From NCBI GenBank assembly GCA_963833465.1, contig CAWHXW010000002.1, positions 62,001 to 126,000 on the forward strand: DNA of 64,000 bases, read 5' to 3'. The notes beneath the pieces were generated by a model. It saw only the letters and a program-made list of their open reading frames with translations, ran no database searches and was not told the origin of the DNA. Positions 15,845-25,139 of the stretch are shown here, piece by piece. The position numbers and the translations under genes were made by a program. How positions within the stretch are numbered: the first letter of the stretch is position 1; every line of letters begins with the position of its first letter. Source of the DNA: Fen-1298 sp963833465 (GTDB taxonomy: Bacteria > Bacteroidota > Ignavibacteria > UBA10030).

Positions 15845-18800
15845 TTATCCTTTTAAACGCACTGTTTCCTGCCCAAAAAGTTTTTTAACCCCGTCAGTAA
15901 ATTGCTTGTTTGGATCGACATTGTACTTACGTGTTAAATATATCGAATTGTTGTCTAATCCGCTACCTGATAGATTTAAAATACATTGACACTTGCCTTG
16001 ATTATTTTCAACGAGCTTTACTAATTCAAATACATCTTTTTCTTTTGTGATGTCAAGATTCAAATTAATGACCACACTCTTTGTGTATTTCTTCCTAACA
16101 TCATCAATACTTACGATATCGTTAACAATTACTTTAATCGCCTCTTCATTGCCATCGTTTTTTCCAATCATCATAATGATAGATCCGATTTGAATAAGCG
16201 AAAGATATTTTTGATATGCATCTGCAAAAATGATGCAATCTGCTTTGCCGGTAAAATCTTCAATCGTGACAAATGCCATGTTCTTTCCGCGCTTGTCAAT
16301 TTTCTTTTTAATGTCTGATATTATACCGCATACATGAATTGAAGCACCGGGTTTTGCTGATTGCGGCTCGCCCAATTTTGCAGTTGATAATCCATCGATT
16401 TCATCAAGATATTTTAATAATGGATGGCCTGATACATAAAATCCAAGCACAGCTTTTTCACGCGAAAGTTTCTCTGTTTCAGTCCAATCTGCAGCATTCC
16501 GAAACATCGGTCTATTTGTGACTTTCGCGCCGCCGAGATCAAATAAATTTGATTGCCCTTTTTCAATTTGCACTTGCAAATCCTGTCCATAAGCTATTGC
16601 AGCTTCTACATTGCTAAATATTTGTGCACGATTGCTGTGAAAAGAATCGAAAGCTCCAGCTTGAACAAGACCTTCGATGGTTTTTTTATTTGCCAATCTC
16701 AAATCAACACGTACACAAAAATCGAAAATATCCTTAAACTTTCCTTTTTCTCTCCTTGCTTTCACAATTTGTTCTACAGCGCCGCTGCCTACGTTTTTAA
16801 TCGCACTTAACCCAAAACGAATTCCTTCGGGCGTAACAACAAAGTTGACCCCGCTTTCGTTGACATCAGGCGGAAGAACGTCTATCCCAAGTTTTCTGCA
16901 TTCGTCAATAAGAATTACTATTTTATCCGTATTATCCATTTCGCTAGAAAGCGTAGCCGCCATGTATTCTGCTGGATAATGCGCTTTAAGATAAGCAGTT
17001 TGATATGCAAGCACAGAGTACGCAACACTATGCGATTTATTGAAACCATAGGAAGCAAATTTTTCTATCAGATCAAATATTTCTGCAGCAATTCTTCGCT
17101 CAATATTTTTCGCAACTGCATTCTCTACAAATTCTTTCTTTTGCTTAGCCATTAGTTCTTTATCTTTTTTACCCATTGCACGGCGAAGCAAATCAGCCTG
17201 CGAAAGACTGAGACCGCCAATTTCGCTTGCTATTTTTACAACCTGCTCTTGGTAAACTATAACACCATATGTCTCTTGCAGAATGGACTCCAGCTTAGGG
17301 TGAAGATAAGAGATTTTCTGCCTGCCGATTTTCCTATCGATGAAGTCAGGAATGTTATCCATTGGTCCCGGACGGTAAAGAGCATTCATAGCTACGAGGT
17401 CATGAATAGATGTCGGTTTGAGTTTGCGCAAATAATCCTGCATACCGGAACTTTCAAACTGGAACAATGCTACGGTTTGTCCGCGTGTGAATAATTCCAT
17501 AGTTTTTTGATCTGTCTCTGGAATTTTAGATAAGTCTAATCTGATTCCATGCATTTGTTCAATCATCTTTAATGCATCATCTATTACGGTCAATGTGCGC
17601 AAACCGAGAAAATCCATCTTGAGCAACCCGGCATCTTCAAGATCCTTCATATTGTACTGCGTCATTAAATCAGTCTGCGGGGTTTTGTACATCGGAACAT
17701 AATCGCTGATATCTCCGGGTGCAATCACAACACCTGCTGCGTGTGTTGATAGATTACGGTTCATGCCTTCGAGTACTTTTGCTGTATCAATCAAAAGTTT
17801 AATCTTTTCATCCGAGCTTTCACTAACCCATTTTAGATCGGGGACATTTTTTAATGCATCTTCAATGCGTGTCACTTTTCCCTGAACGACAGGAATTTGT
17901 TTTGTGATCGAATCGATAACGGACAGCTGTATACCGAGTACTCTTCCAACATCTTTGAGTGCTGCCCGAGATGACATTGTCCCAAATGTCGCAATCTGCG
18001 CAACGGATTTTTCGCCGTACTTTTGTTTTACATACTCTATCACTTTATCACGTTTGTTATCAGCAAAATCAATATCTATGTCAGGCATTGAAACACGATC
18101 AGGATTAAGAAATCGTTCAAAAAGCAAACCATATTTAATCGGGTCGACATCCGTGATTCCAAGAGCATACGAAACTATACTGCCGGCAGCACTTCCTCTG
18201 CCGGGTCCGACTGGCACATCCATTGAACGCGCTGCGTTTATAAAATCCTGAACAATGAGAAAATATCCTGCATATCCCATTTTCTTAATGATTTCTATTT
18301 CATGAATAAAGCGTTCCTCAATTTCCTTTGTTATCTGATTATATCTTTTTGCAATTCCTTCTCTTGCAAGCTTTTCAAAATATTCATTTGGATCAGAAAT
18401 ACCAGATTCCGGCGGAATGGGAAATGCCGGCATATGATTCTTCTTCAACTCAATCTGTAAATTGCATTTATTTGTAATCTCTAAAGTCGATTCGATTGCT
18501 TCAGGAAAATCTTTGAAAAGCTCAACCATTTCTTCTTGCGATTTAAAGTAAAGCTGATCGGTTTGATAGCGAAGCTTTTGATAATCAGGTATATTTGTAG
18601 TGCTTGCTTCCGGTATATACAGCATTATATTGTGCGGAATAGCATGCTCTTGTTTAATATAATGGCAATCATTTGTCGCAACGATTTTTATTCCAAGCTG
18701 ACGTGCAATTCTGGGTCCATTTGCAAGAATTGCTTGCTCAGTCTGTAAACCGTGATTTTGAATTTCAATATAAAAATCGCTGCCAAAAATATTTTTATAG

Positions 18801-19306
18801 ATTGATGCATATTCCACCGCTTCATCAAATTTACCATTTACAAGTTGTTCGCCAACAATGCCTGCCGGACAAGCAGAAGTTGCAATAATCCCTTCATGGT
18901 ACTTTTCAAGAACTTCTATATCTATACGCGGTTTATAATAGAATCCTTCTATATGACCGATCGTACATAAACGTACTAAATTCTTGTATCCAATCGCATT
19001 CTTTGCAAGAAGAATTATATGGTTGTAAATGCCACGCCCTTCGCCTTTGTTCATCCGGTTTGTGTCCAATTTTTTTTCAAACCGGCTTCCTTTTGTCACG
19101 ATATAGGCTTCGCATCCAATAATCGGCTTGATGCCGGCTTTTACGGCTCTTTTGTAAAATTCAATTGCACCAAATAATACACCGTGATCAGTTATAGCTA
19201 ATGCCGGCATATTGTCAGCTATAGCCGCATTCACAAGACTTTGAACTGTTGACGCTCCGTCTAGCAAACTGTAGTGTGTGTGATTATGAAGATGAACAAA
19301 CTGCAT
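15845..19306 (-). CDS. dnaE: DNA polymerase III subunit alpha
   Basis: Replicative polymerase catalytic subunit, DnaE1 type. The start at 19306 (MQFVHLHNHTHYSLLDGA) is preferred to the in-frame TTG six codons upstream because it begins directly with the PHP domain (about 1-270). The polymerase core holds the GPGRGSAAGS nucleotide-binding segment and the catalytic MPDIDIDFAD (aspartates about 409 and 411). A helix-hairpin-helix region follows, then an OB domain (SIHVCGIISDIKKKIDK, about 980-1070). At 1153 residues the length is normal. No intein is seen. Confidence 0.96.
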   Translation of the reverse strand: MQFVHLHNHTHYSLLDGASTVQSLVNAAIADNMPALAITDHGVLFGAIEFYKRAVKAGIKPIIGCEAYIVTKGSRFEKKLDTNRMNKGEGRGIYNHIILLAKNAIGYKNLVRLCTIGHIEGFYYKPRIDIEVLEKYHEGIIATSACPAGIVGEQLVNGKFDEAVEYASIYKNIFGSDFYIEIQNHGLQTEQAILANGPRIARQLGIKIVATNDCHYIKQEHAIPHNIMLYIPEASTTNIPDYQKLRYQTDQLYFKSQEEMVELFKDFPEAIESTLEITNKCNLQIELKKNHMPAFPIPPESGISDPNEYFEKLAREGIAKRYNQITKEIEERFIHEIEIIKKMGYAGYFLIVQDFINAARSMDVPVGPGRGSAAGSIVSYALGITDVDPIKYGLLFERFLNPDRVSMPDIDIDFADNKRDKVIEYVKQKYGEKSVAQIATFGTMSSRAALKDVGRVLGIQLSVIDSITKQIPVVQGKVTRIEDALKNVPDLKWVSESSDEKIKLLIDTAKVLEGMNRNLSTHAAGVVIAPGDISDYVPMYKTPQTDLMTQYNMKDLEDAGLLKMDFLGLRTLTVIDDALKMIEQMHGIRLDLSKIPETDQKTMELFTRGQTVALFQFESSGMQDYLRKLKPTSIHDLVAMNALYRPGPMDNIPDFIDRKIGRQKISYLHPKLESILQETYGVIVYQEQVVKIASEIGGLSLSQADLLRRAMGKKDKELMAKQKKEFVENAVAKNIERRIAAEIFDLIEKFASYGFNKSHSVAYSVLAYQTAYLKAHYPAEYMAATLSSEMDNTDKIVILIDECRKLGIDVLPPDVNESGVNFVVTPEGIRFGLSAIKNVGSGAVEQIVKARREKGKFKDIFDFCVRVDLRLANKKTIEGLVQAGAFDSFHSNRAQIFSNVEAAIAYGQDLQVQIEKGQSNLFDLGGAKVTNRPMFRNAADWTETEKLSREKAVLGFYVSGHPLLKYLDEIDGLSTAKLGEPQSAKPGASIHVCGIISDIKKKIDKRGKNMAFVTIEDFTGKADCIIFADAYQKYLSLIQIGSIIMMIGKNDGNEEAIKVIVNDIVSIDDVRKKYTKSVVINLNLDITKEKDVFELVKLVENNQGKCQCILNLSGSGLDNNSIYLTRKYNVDPNKQFTDGVKKLFGQETVRLKG

Positions 19307-19426
19307 AGAACTATTTATTGCCAAGGGGAAATTCCAGAGTCTTATTTACCAACAACCTGATGACCAATAGAAAATATTTTTTTGGGATTTGCCTGTAATA
19401 TCAGATTTGAATTCTTTTACTTTTCT

Positions 19427-21121
19427 TTATTCAGCTAACAACTTTTGCAATTCTGAAACAACATCTGCTAATCTCACGAAAATACGCTCACCCGTTTTTC
19501 TTCGCTTTATTTCGACTTGGTTGTTTTTTAATCCTTTGTCGCCAACAATTACATGAAAAGGCATACCAAGCAAATCCGCATCTTTGAATTTGAATCCAGG
19601 AGTAATATTTGCCCTATCGTCATAAAGTACATCAATGCCAATTTCACCGAGTTGATTGTAGATAATATCAGACGCGGTTACAACGTCCTTGCTGTTCATA
19701 TTTACAGCAATAAGATGAATTTTGTACGGTGCAAGCGCTTTGTTCCAGATGATGCCGTCTTTGTCATTATTTTGTTCAATATAACAAGCAATGATACGCT
19801 CCATACCAATTCCATAACTGCCCATAATCACCGGCTGGGCTTTGCCTCTTTCATCAAGATACGTGATATTAAGCGTGTCTGAATATTTCGTACCAAGCTT
19901 GAATATATGCCCGAGTTCAATTGCATTAGATATTTTCAATGTCGCTGAACATTTTGGACATGGTTCGCCAGCTTCGATCGAACGCAAATCAAAATATCCT
20001 TCAACTTGTGCATCGCGCTCTAAATCTATATTTGCAATATGATAATCATTTTTATTAGCGCCGCTGATAAGTCCGTTCAAACTTTCTAATCGTTTATCAG
20101 CAATAATTCGGAAACCTTTCAAGTTGATTGGACCGATTGATCCGCCATCTGCGCCTGTAAGCGCAAATAATTCTTCCGCGTTTATGGGTGATATATTACC
20201 GCCGCCTAATGCAACATTAAGTTTTGATTCATTTAGCTGATCATTCCCCATCATTAGAATAAGCAGCGGTTTTCCATTATGCCTGTACACAAGAGATTTT
20301 GCAAATCTGGATTGATCGATATTTAAGAATTCTACAAGTTGATCGATTGTTTTTACGTTTGGCGTATAAATTTCTTTTAACGCTTCACTGCTCTCAACGC
20401 GTTTAATTTTAGATATATTAGAGGTTGCAACTTCTAAGTTTGCTGCATACCCGCATTTTGTACAAAGCGCAGTTGTATCTTCGCCAAATTCAGATTCGAT
20501 CATAAATTCCTGCGAACCGGTTCCGCCCATCGCACCACTTGATGCACCAACAATAAAGTAGTCGATACCGCATCTCGTAAATATTTTTTTGTACACTTCC
20601 GCATGTGCATCGTAACTTTTATCTAAACCTTCCCATGAACAATCCAGTGAATATGCATCCTTCATAATAAATTGACGTCCACGAAGAACACCTGAACGAG
20701 GTCTTGGTTCATTTCTAAATTTTGTCTGAATTTGATACCAAATCTGAGGTAAATCTTTGTAAGACTGAATATGCATGCTTGCAATATACCCGATAACTTC
20801 CTCATGAGTCGGTGCAAGCACTAAATCCCGCTCCTTAATGCTGAGAATGAAATTAGGCACATTGCGCCTTCCGGACTGAATCCAGAGCGATTCTGGATTC
20901 AATGCAGGCATAAGCAATTCTTGTCCGCCTATTGCGTTCATTTCTTCGCGTACAATATTCATTGCATTATTAATTGCCCGCAAACCAAGCGGCAAATATG
21001 AATAGACACCTGCCGTTAATTGGCGCATCATCCCTGAACGTAACATCAATTTGTGACTTATAATGTTTGCCTCTGCTGGAACTTCTTTTAATGTCGGAAT
21101 AAACGCTTTACTGAGTTTCAT
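19427..21121 (-). CDS. proS: Prolyl-tRNA synthetase
   Basis: Class II synthetase of the bacterial type: the 564 residues include the editing insertion (about 220-385, YbaK-like, with GGGNISPINAEELFALTGADGG) between motifs 2 and 3. Motif 2 is KFRNEPRPRSGVLRGRQFIMKDAYS; motif 3 is GSYGIGMERIIACYIEQ. The C-terminal anticodon-binding domain (DVLYDDRANITPGFKFKDADL) is complete. The gene is separated from dnaE by about 120 nt and from tRNA-Arg by 65 nt. Confidence 0.96.
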   Translation of the reverse strand: MKLSKAFIPTLKEVPAEANIISHKLMLRSGMMRQLTAGVYSYLPLGLRAINNAMNIVREEMNAIGGQELLMPALNPESLWIQSGRRNVPNFILSIKERDLVLAPTHEEVIGYIASMHIQSYKDLPQIWYQIQTKFRNEPRPRSGVLRGRQFIMKDAYSLDCSWEGLDKSYDAHAEVYKKIFTRCGIDYFIVGASSGAMGGTGSQEFMIESEFGEDTTALCTKCGYAANLEVATSNISKIKRVESSEALKEIYTPNVKTIDQLVEFLNIDQSRFAKSLVYRHNGKPLLILMMGNDQLNESKLNVALGGGNISPINAEELFALTGADGGSIGPINLKGFRIIADKRLESLNGLISGANKNDYHIANIDLERDAQVEGYFDLRSIEAGEPCPKCSATLKISNAIELGHIFKLGTKYSDTLNITYLDERGKAQPVIMGSYGIGMERIIACYIEQNNDKDGIIWNKALAPYKIHLIAVNMNSKDVVTASDIIYNQLGEIGIDVLYDDRANITPGFKFKDADLLGMPFHVIVGDKGLKNNQVEIKRRKTGERIFVRLADVVSELQKLLAE

Positions 21122-21186
21122 AAAATCATTCTAATATGATTAATAATATTTCTAAAAGCGCAACTTGAAATTAGTAATAGATTTTG

Positions 21187-21260
21187 TACCCCCGAGAGGA
21201 TTCGAACCTCCGACAAACGGTTTAGGAAACCGCTGCTCTATCCATCTGAGCTACGGGGGC
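21187..21260 (-). tRNA. tRNA-Arg (CCT anticodon)
   Basis: A 74-nt minus-strand tRNA. Acceptor GCCCCCG/CGGGGGT with a G-U first pair, discriminator A. D arm TAGCTCAGATGGATAGAGC. Anticodon stem GCGGT/ACCGT closes the loop TTCCTAA (anticodon CCT). T arm GGAGGTTCGAATCCTCT. CCA is not encoded. Confidence 0.95.
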
Positions 21261-21307
21261 ATTAAATCTTTTCCAAATTCAATACTCATTTTTTCAATTG
21301 CGTAATT

Positions 21308-21336
21308 ATTATACGAAAGTTTGAAAAGGGATGCAA
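21308..21336 (-). promoter_or_regulatory. Promoter of tRNA-Arg
   Basis: Minus strand TTGCAT (21331-21336), 17-nt spacer, perfect TATAAT (21308-21313), about 48 nt before the mature tRNA. Confidence 0.7.
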
Positions 21337-21383
21337 TCTGACAAAGATTACAATAATAAATGGTTCCAATAATTAGAAGGGAA

Positions 21384-22439
21384 TTATTTGTCTGCCGACT
21401 TTTTGCGAAGGTAATCTATCAAGTTTCTGGGATGATAATGAAGTTCATTATTATCGTACCTCATCAATACTGAATTATTCAGATGCTCTTTGCTATTTGA
21501 ATATTTTCTGATTGTGTGGTATGATGGAAACCATTGAATAATGGTATACGGAAATTTCCATGATTCCATTAATTTGCCGTATGGCTGCGGATGCGAATCA
21601 ATCTCTTTCAAATCAAGCGAGCAATCTCGAAGTTTTTTTACCATCCAATTAAGTGCAATATCAGATAATTCTTTCGAATAATATCCGCCTCCCACGTTCG
21701 AATGAACGCCAACAAACCATTCCTGTTCTAAAACTTGATTGCTTGATCCTTCCTGTTTTTTCCATAAGGTCGGTTGAAATGTCAATCTCTTTTCATCTAT
21801 TGCAAGCGCTTGGTATGCATAGGCAACATGAGAACTTAAATCTGTGTCATGAAACTGGTTCCCTAATATTGAAAAACTAATCTTGCTAAACACGGTATTA
21901 ATCAACAACGGGTTTCCCAACGCTCCTACAGTATCCCAAACGCCTATAAATTTTATTGGAATGATATCGGCTACTGCATACGTTTTTCGAAATAATAATG
22001 CTTCTTTTTCATCGGGATGAGTAGTAGGTCTTCTAGATTTGTATAGTTTGTACGCCCTCCCGATAAGATCAATCATTTTTGGCTGCAATATTCCAGAATT
22101 TCTTATAAGTCCGGCAAGACTTCTTACTGTGAATGCACCGCGGCTGAATCCGATTAAGTAAAGTTCATCACCGATTTCAAAATTTAAAATAAGAAATCTG
22201 TAAGCATTCAAAATATTTTTCGATATACCTGTGCCTGTCAAGCCGTCAAATACCCGCAGAAGCAAAGAGCCGCTCGTGCCTATTCCTGGATGATAATATG
22301 TCAATTGCTTTATTGAATCTTCAGATTCATCTTTTACTGCCTCTGCGATTTTTACAACATTCGTATCACAATATGTATTGTTTTCCTTTTTATCAGGAGT
22401 ATTCCATGTCCCATCGCAGCATATTACGATACGTTTCAT
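21384..22439 (-). CDS. DUF2235 family alpha/beta-hydrolase
   Basis: Member of the DUF2235 group, which includes the Tle1-type phospholipase effectors of type VI secretion and many uncharacterised cytosolic proteins. The 351 residues begin MKRIVICCDGTWNTPDKKEN, the family hallmark. The nucleophile elbow is GFSRG (S99 from this start), followed by AFTVRSLAGLIRNSGIL. The segment VHSNVGGGYY is the usual catalytic-histidine region. The ATG at 22439 is chosen over a TTG five codons upstream. No signal peptide. No VgrG, Hcp or immunity-like gene is adjacent, so an effector role is unsupported; lipase or esterase activity is inferred from the family. Confidence 0.85.
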   Translation of the reverse strand: MKRIVICCDGTWNTPDKKENNTYCDTNVVKIAEAVKDESEDSIKQLTYYHPGIGTSGSLLLRVFDGLTGTGISKNILNAYRFLILNFEIGDELYLIGFSRGAFTVRSLAGLIRNSGILQPKMIDLIGRAYKLYKSRRPTTHPDEKEALLFRKTYAVADIIPIKFIGVWDTVGALGNPLLINTVFSKISFSILGNQFHDTDLSSHVAYAYQALAIDEKRLTFQPTLWKKQEGSSNQVLEQEWFVGVHSNVGGGYYSKELSDIALNWMVKKLRDCSLDLKEIDSHPQPYGKLMESWKFPYTIIQWFPSYHTIRKYSNSKEHLNNSVLMRYDNNELHYHPRNLIDYLRKKSADK

Positions 22440-22563
22440 TGAATTATCTTTCAATTTATTTATGATTGAGTTTTATATTGCTCTTTATAATTCTATTGTG
22501 CAGCTGGCATGTTTTCATAATAGACTATTCATAAACTATTTGTTTTCTAAATTATTTAACTTT

Positions 22564-23322
22564 TCAATTCGCCCAGTCCCACTCATCAAGCACAACCCGC
22601 CGCTCTAATTTCTTTTCCATTTCTTTATTAGGTATAGCTGGAAAGAAATCTATCTTTGTCAGCGTCTCTATACTATCTACCGGCACTGCAAATGACTCAA
22701 GCGCCTTCGTAGATTTTTTATGTGGAAACAGAAATGCAATTTCTTTTGTTTCCTTTCCATCGTAAACAAGTATGATTTTATAAAATTGTTTTGGCACACT
22801 TATATTTTTTTTGGGACCAATTCTATGCAGACCTTTCTTCAACACAGCTCCGCTAATAACGTATAACTCTTTATATTTTTTTACCCATGAACGTACTTTT
22901 ACTTCTAATTTTTTCCAGACACCTTTATTGAAACTTCCCATCTGCGGTGTAATATTGCTCATATAGAATGTAGAATCAGTCGCTTCTTGCGAGAAGCACA
23001 TGTCTTCTGCCGGACACAAATGTCCTCGGTCGTAATCTTTTCCCGGATATTCATTAGGTTGGGCGGTTCCACCAGGCACTAAACGATCGGCACAAAAATT
23101 ATTTTTTCTTTTTGCAGAACCAATTACCATACTGTCAGTCAGCTTATATGCTACCCACTCGGCATTTCTAAACTTTTGTATATAAGAAAGTGTGTAATAC
23201 TGGTGCTTTACAATTATTCCATTTGTGGATGTCGGCAGGTAATTAATTTCCTGTGCGGAAGTGTGTATGAATAAAAATGCGGCAGGTACAACAAAAAGAA
23301 AACAATTGAAAATCTTTTTCAC
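22564..23322 (-). CDS. Secreted DNA/RNA non-specific endonuclease
   Basis: NUC-family (beta-beta-alpha metal) nuclease. The 252-residue precursor has a signal peptide (KIFNCFLFVVPAAFLFIHTSA, cleavage near residue 24). The catalytic motif is DRGHLCPA with H101, and the metal-binding asparagine is about N132 in FNKGVWKKLE. The start is GTG, supported by TAGGAGGTTTT directly upstream. Export to the periplasm or outside suggests nucleic-acid scavenging or competition. No inhibitor gene is recognisable next to it. It lies 124 nt upstream of the DUF2235 gene on the same strand; cotranscription is possible. Confidence 0.9.
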   Translation of the reverse strand: MKKIFNCFLFVVPAAFLFIHTSAQEINYLPTSTNGIIVKHQYYTLSYIQKFRNAEWVAYKLTDSMVIGSAKRKNNFCADRLVPGGTAQPNEYPGKDYDRGHLCPAEDMCFSQEATDSTFYMSNITPQMGSFNKGVWKKLEVKVRSWVKKYKELYVISGAVLKKGLHRIGPKKNISVPKQFYKIILVYDGKETKEIAFLFPHKKSTKALESFAVPVDSIETLTKIDFFPAIPNKEMEKKLERRVVLDEWDWAN

Positions 23323-23749
23323 AAAACCTCCTAATAGTGAATAGCTGGCAATTTGCTGATACTTTGATACAAGCAGTATTTTTATTCACTTATAAAACGA
23401 ATTAAGGAATCGTTGTTTTTCTTTCAGCGATTGCAATCTTTTTCTTTCGTTACAAGCATTAATTGTCAAATAAATCATTTGTCTTTAAGTCCAGGGAAAG
23501 GCAAAGGAGTCCCAACAGTTGAGTTCCACGTAGAGTGGGGTTTTGCTTAGAAAGCCATACTGAATCCGCGCCCATTTATAATCCTATGAATAAAGGTATT
23601 TCATTTGAGTTAAAATATTCCACGTTGTGCTAAATAATTTCAAATTCTTTTTTTTAAGATAGAAATGTTTTAGACGTTCAGATTGGAAAACATTGAAAAT
23701 GTAATTAAACCTCTGCCATATTGCAATATTTTAATACATGCTGTTGACA

Positions 23750-23817
23750 AAAATAAAAACCCCGGCGTACTACAAACCGCCAGGGCTATAGGGAGGTATG
23801 CCGTCGGGGAGACGGCA
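23750..23817 (-). ncRNA. Candidate small RNA with a C-rich hairpin loop
   Basis: A promoter with consensus -35 (23823-23851) leads on the minus strand into about 67 nt without an ORF. A perfect 7-bp hairpin (TGCCGTC/GACGGCA, arms 23811-23817 and 23799-23805) exposes the loop TCCCC. A second C-rich single-stranded patch follows (TACCTCCCTATA). A terminator hairpin with one mismatch (arms 23778-23785 and 23760-23767) then runs into TTTTTATTTTT. No gene starts shortly downstream: the nearest minus-strand gene starts at 23322, over 400 nt away, so a free-standing small RNA is more likely than a leader. Both C-rich patches are complementary to GGAGG ribosome-binding sites. Its architecture matches 9165-9244. 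Confidence 0.6.
23755..23787 (-). terminator. Intrinsic terminator of the 23.8-kb small RNA
   Basis: Minus strand: 8-bp stem with one C-A mismatch (23778-23785 with 23760-23767), 10-nt loop, then TTTTTATTTTT. Confidence 0.75.
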
Positions 23818-23822
23818 CATGT

Positions 23823-23851
23823 AATATAAACGCTCTTTTATTTATTGTCAA
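23823..23851 (-). promoter_or_regulatory. Sigma-70-type promoter of the 23.8-kb small RNA
   Basis: Minus strand TTGACA (23846-23851), 17-nt spacer, TATATT (23823-23828), followed by AC as in the 9.25-kb promoter. Confidence 0.7.
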
Positions 23852-23859
23852 ATGTCGCA

Positions 23860-24322
23860 TTTCGTCTTGCAAATATACGCGATTATTGCTTTGAAATAAT
23901 TTTAAGTCAACAGATAAAGTATTTTACATTTAAATCTATCATATCCAAATTAATCGTCCTGATTAAATTGATCTTTCATCTACTATATGAATCTTACATT
24001 TGTTTTCACAAAATATCAAAATACTCTCTGATTTTGATTCTTAATAATAAATAGGATTCTTCAAACGATATTTTTTTTGAATCCATATTTTCAGCTTCTT
24101 ATCACATAATATGCAAGACCTATTTTCATTTTTTTTGCTATGCCAAATTCAATTCAATATTTATCAATCTTAACTTTGAAATTAATTCATAATGATATAT
24201 TATTTTTCATTAACTTGATCGCAACTGAGTCTACTTTAGAATATTCTCCTGTCACTATAATCCATTCGACAATATAGAGCAAGCATAGATGCACAATCAG
24301 ATATAAAATTATTAGTTCATTT
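23860..24322. other. AT-rich gene-free stretch
   Basis: About 460 bases of low-GC sequence upstream of the small-RNA promoter and downstream of the basic-protein gene. Short frames exist on both strands (for example 23845-24054 plus and 24187-24378 minus), but they lack ribosome-binding sites and have composition expected of AT-rich noncoding DNA. The other half of this gap (23323-23749) also shows no gene; only a weak hairpin near 23530-23550 is seen. Confidence 0.5.
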
Positions 24323-24607
24323 TTACATTTTCTTTTTAATCGCAGATTTGGGATGAGTTCCACCGCCACGCTTACCACGCTCTTTTTTGTTGGATGCTGA
24401 TAGAATAAGATTTGATTTTGCCTTACCTTTTTGTTCGGTAAAGGGTCCGTCTGGTGGAATAACTCCTATAGTTTTCGATGGATCCGGCGGAATAATTCCA
24501 GGAATAGGTGATACGGGTGTTAAATGATGTGTTTTTGGAATAATAACAAATTTTCGCCTTTTTTTTGATGATAACGGTTTCAAAGATTTTTTGTTTTTAT
24601 GCTTCAT
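24323..24607 (-). CDS. Lys/Pro-rich basic protein of unknown function
   Basis: Not recognised. The 94 residues are strongly basic (start MKHKNKKSLKPLSSKKRRKF, end KSAIKKKM) with a central proline-rich segment containing a repeated IIPPDPS/VIPPDGP unit. No signal peptide or membrane segment. AGGAGA lies at a good distance before the ATG, which supports a real gene. The composition suggests binding to nucleic acid or an acidic partner, or a disordered linker protein. It is the last gene of the five-gene unknown cluster, 11 nt after the three-helix membrane protein gene. Confidence 0.6.
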   Translation of the reverse strand: MKHKNKKSLKPLSSKKRRKFVIIPKTHHLTPVSPIPGIIPPDPSKTIGVIPPDGPFTEQKGKAKSNLILSASNKKERGKRGGGTHPKSAIKKKM

Positions 24608-24618
24608 TACTGATTCTC

Positions 24619-25065
24619 CTATGGTTGATAGATTTTATTCCAATAAATGAAAAGCCCGGAAAAAGCGAAAGCCATCATCAGCAGAACTAGCGATGCATAA
24701 TTACAGAAGTACGTTGCCACTGACCAGTAATTTTTAATCGTCTTATTATTCATTATCGTCTCATAAGTTAATCGTACCTGTAACCGGCATGCCCGCTGGC
24801 TTGAAAGAAAAGAAAGAATGATGATAATAAGACTCGCGGCAAAACAAAGCCAAGACAATCCCAGCCAAAGCAAAGTATTTGGAAATGGTTTTGGTACAAC
24901 TTTTTCTAAAAATGCTATCGAAACTCCAAACGCTCCGGAAGTGAAAGTGAGTATAGCTTTGTCATAAGTCTTAGCTCCTTCCACTTCCATGGCTATCAGC
25001 GAATCCCGTTCTTTCAGGTACAGCTTATAAAGTTCTTTCTTGCTCAACATATGTTCTTTCGCCAT
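24619..25065 (-). CDS. Membrane protein of unknown function
   Basis: Not recognised. From the ATG at 25065 (MAKEHMLSKKELYKLYLKER) the product is 148 residues. A charged N-terminal helix (about 1-35) is followed by a weakly hydrophobic stretch (about 38-55) and two strong membrane helices (about 63-85 and 120-140), giving a two- or three-helix protein. The ATG is chosen over an upstream in-frame start because AAGGAT precedes it. It is part of the tightly spaced minus-strand cluster 24323-27513. Confidence 0.65.
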   Translation of the reverse strand: MAKEHMLSKKELYKLYLKERDSLIAMEVEGAKTYDKAILTFTSGAFGVSIAFLEKVVPKPFPNTLLWLGLSWLCFAASLIIIILSFLSSQRACRLQVRLTYETIMNNKTIKNYWSVATYFCNYASLVLLMMAFAFSGLFIYWNKIYQP

Positions 25066-25139
25066 AAAAATCCTTTTTGAAATATTATGCAATAGAAATA
25101 TTTTATTACGTACATAAATGTGATGTATTCATCTTATCA

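Noticed and set aside
21384..23322. Type VI effector locus (DUF2235 plus nuclease)
   Set aside because: No VgrG, Hcp, PAAR or immunity gene in the vicinity, and the nuclease has a Sec signal peptide, which does not fit type VI delivery.
23845..24054. Plus-strand 69-codon frame in the 24-kb gap
   Set aside because: No ribosome-binding site, composition dominated by I, L, K, S and Y as expected from AT-rich noncoding DNA, and it begins over the promoter of the small RNA.
24187..24378. Minus-strand 63-codon frame
   Set aside because: Overlaps the start-supported basic-protein gene in another frame and lacks a ribosome-binding site.
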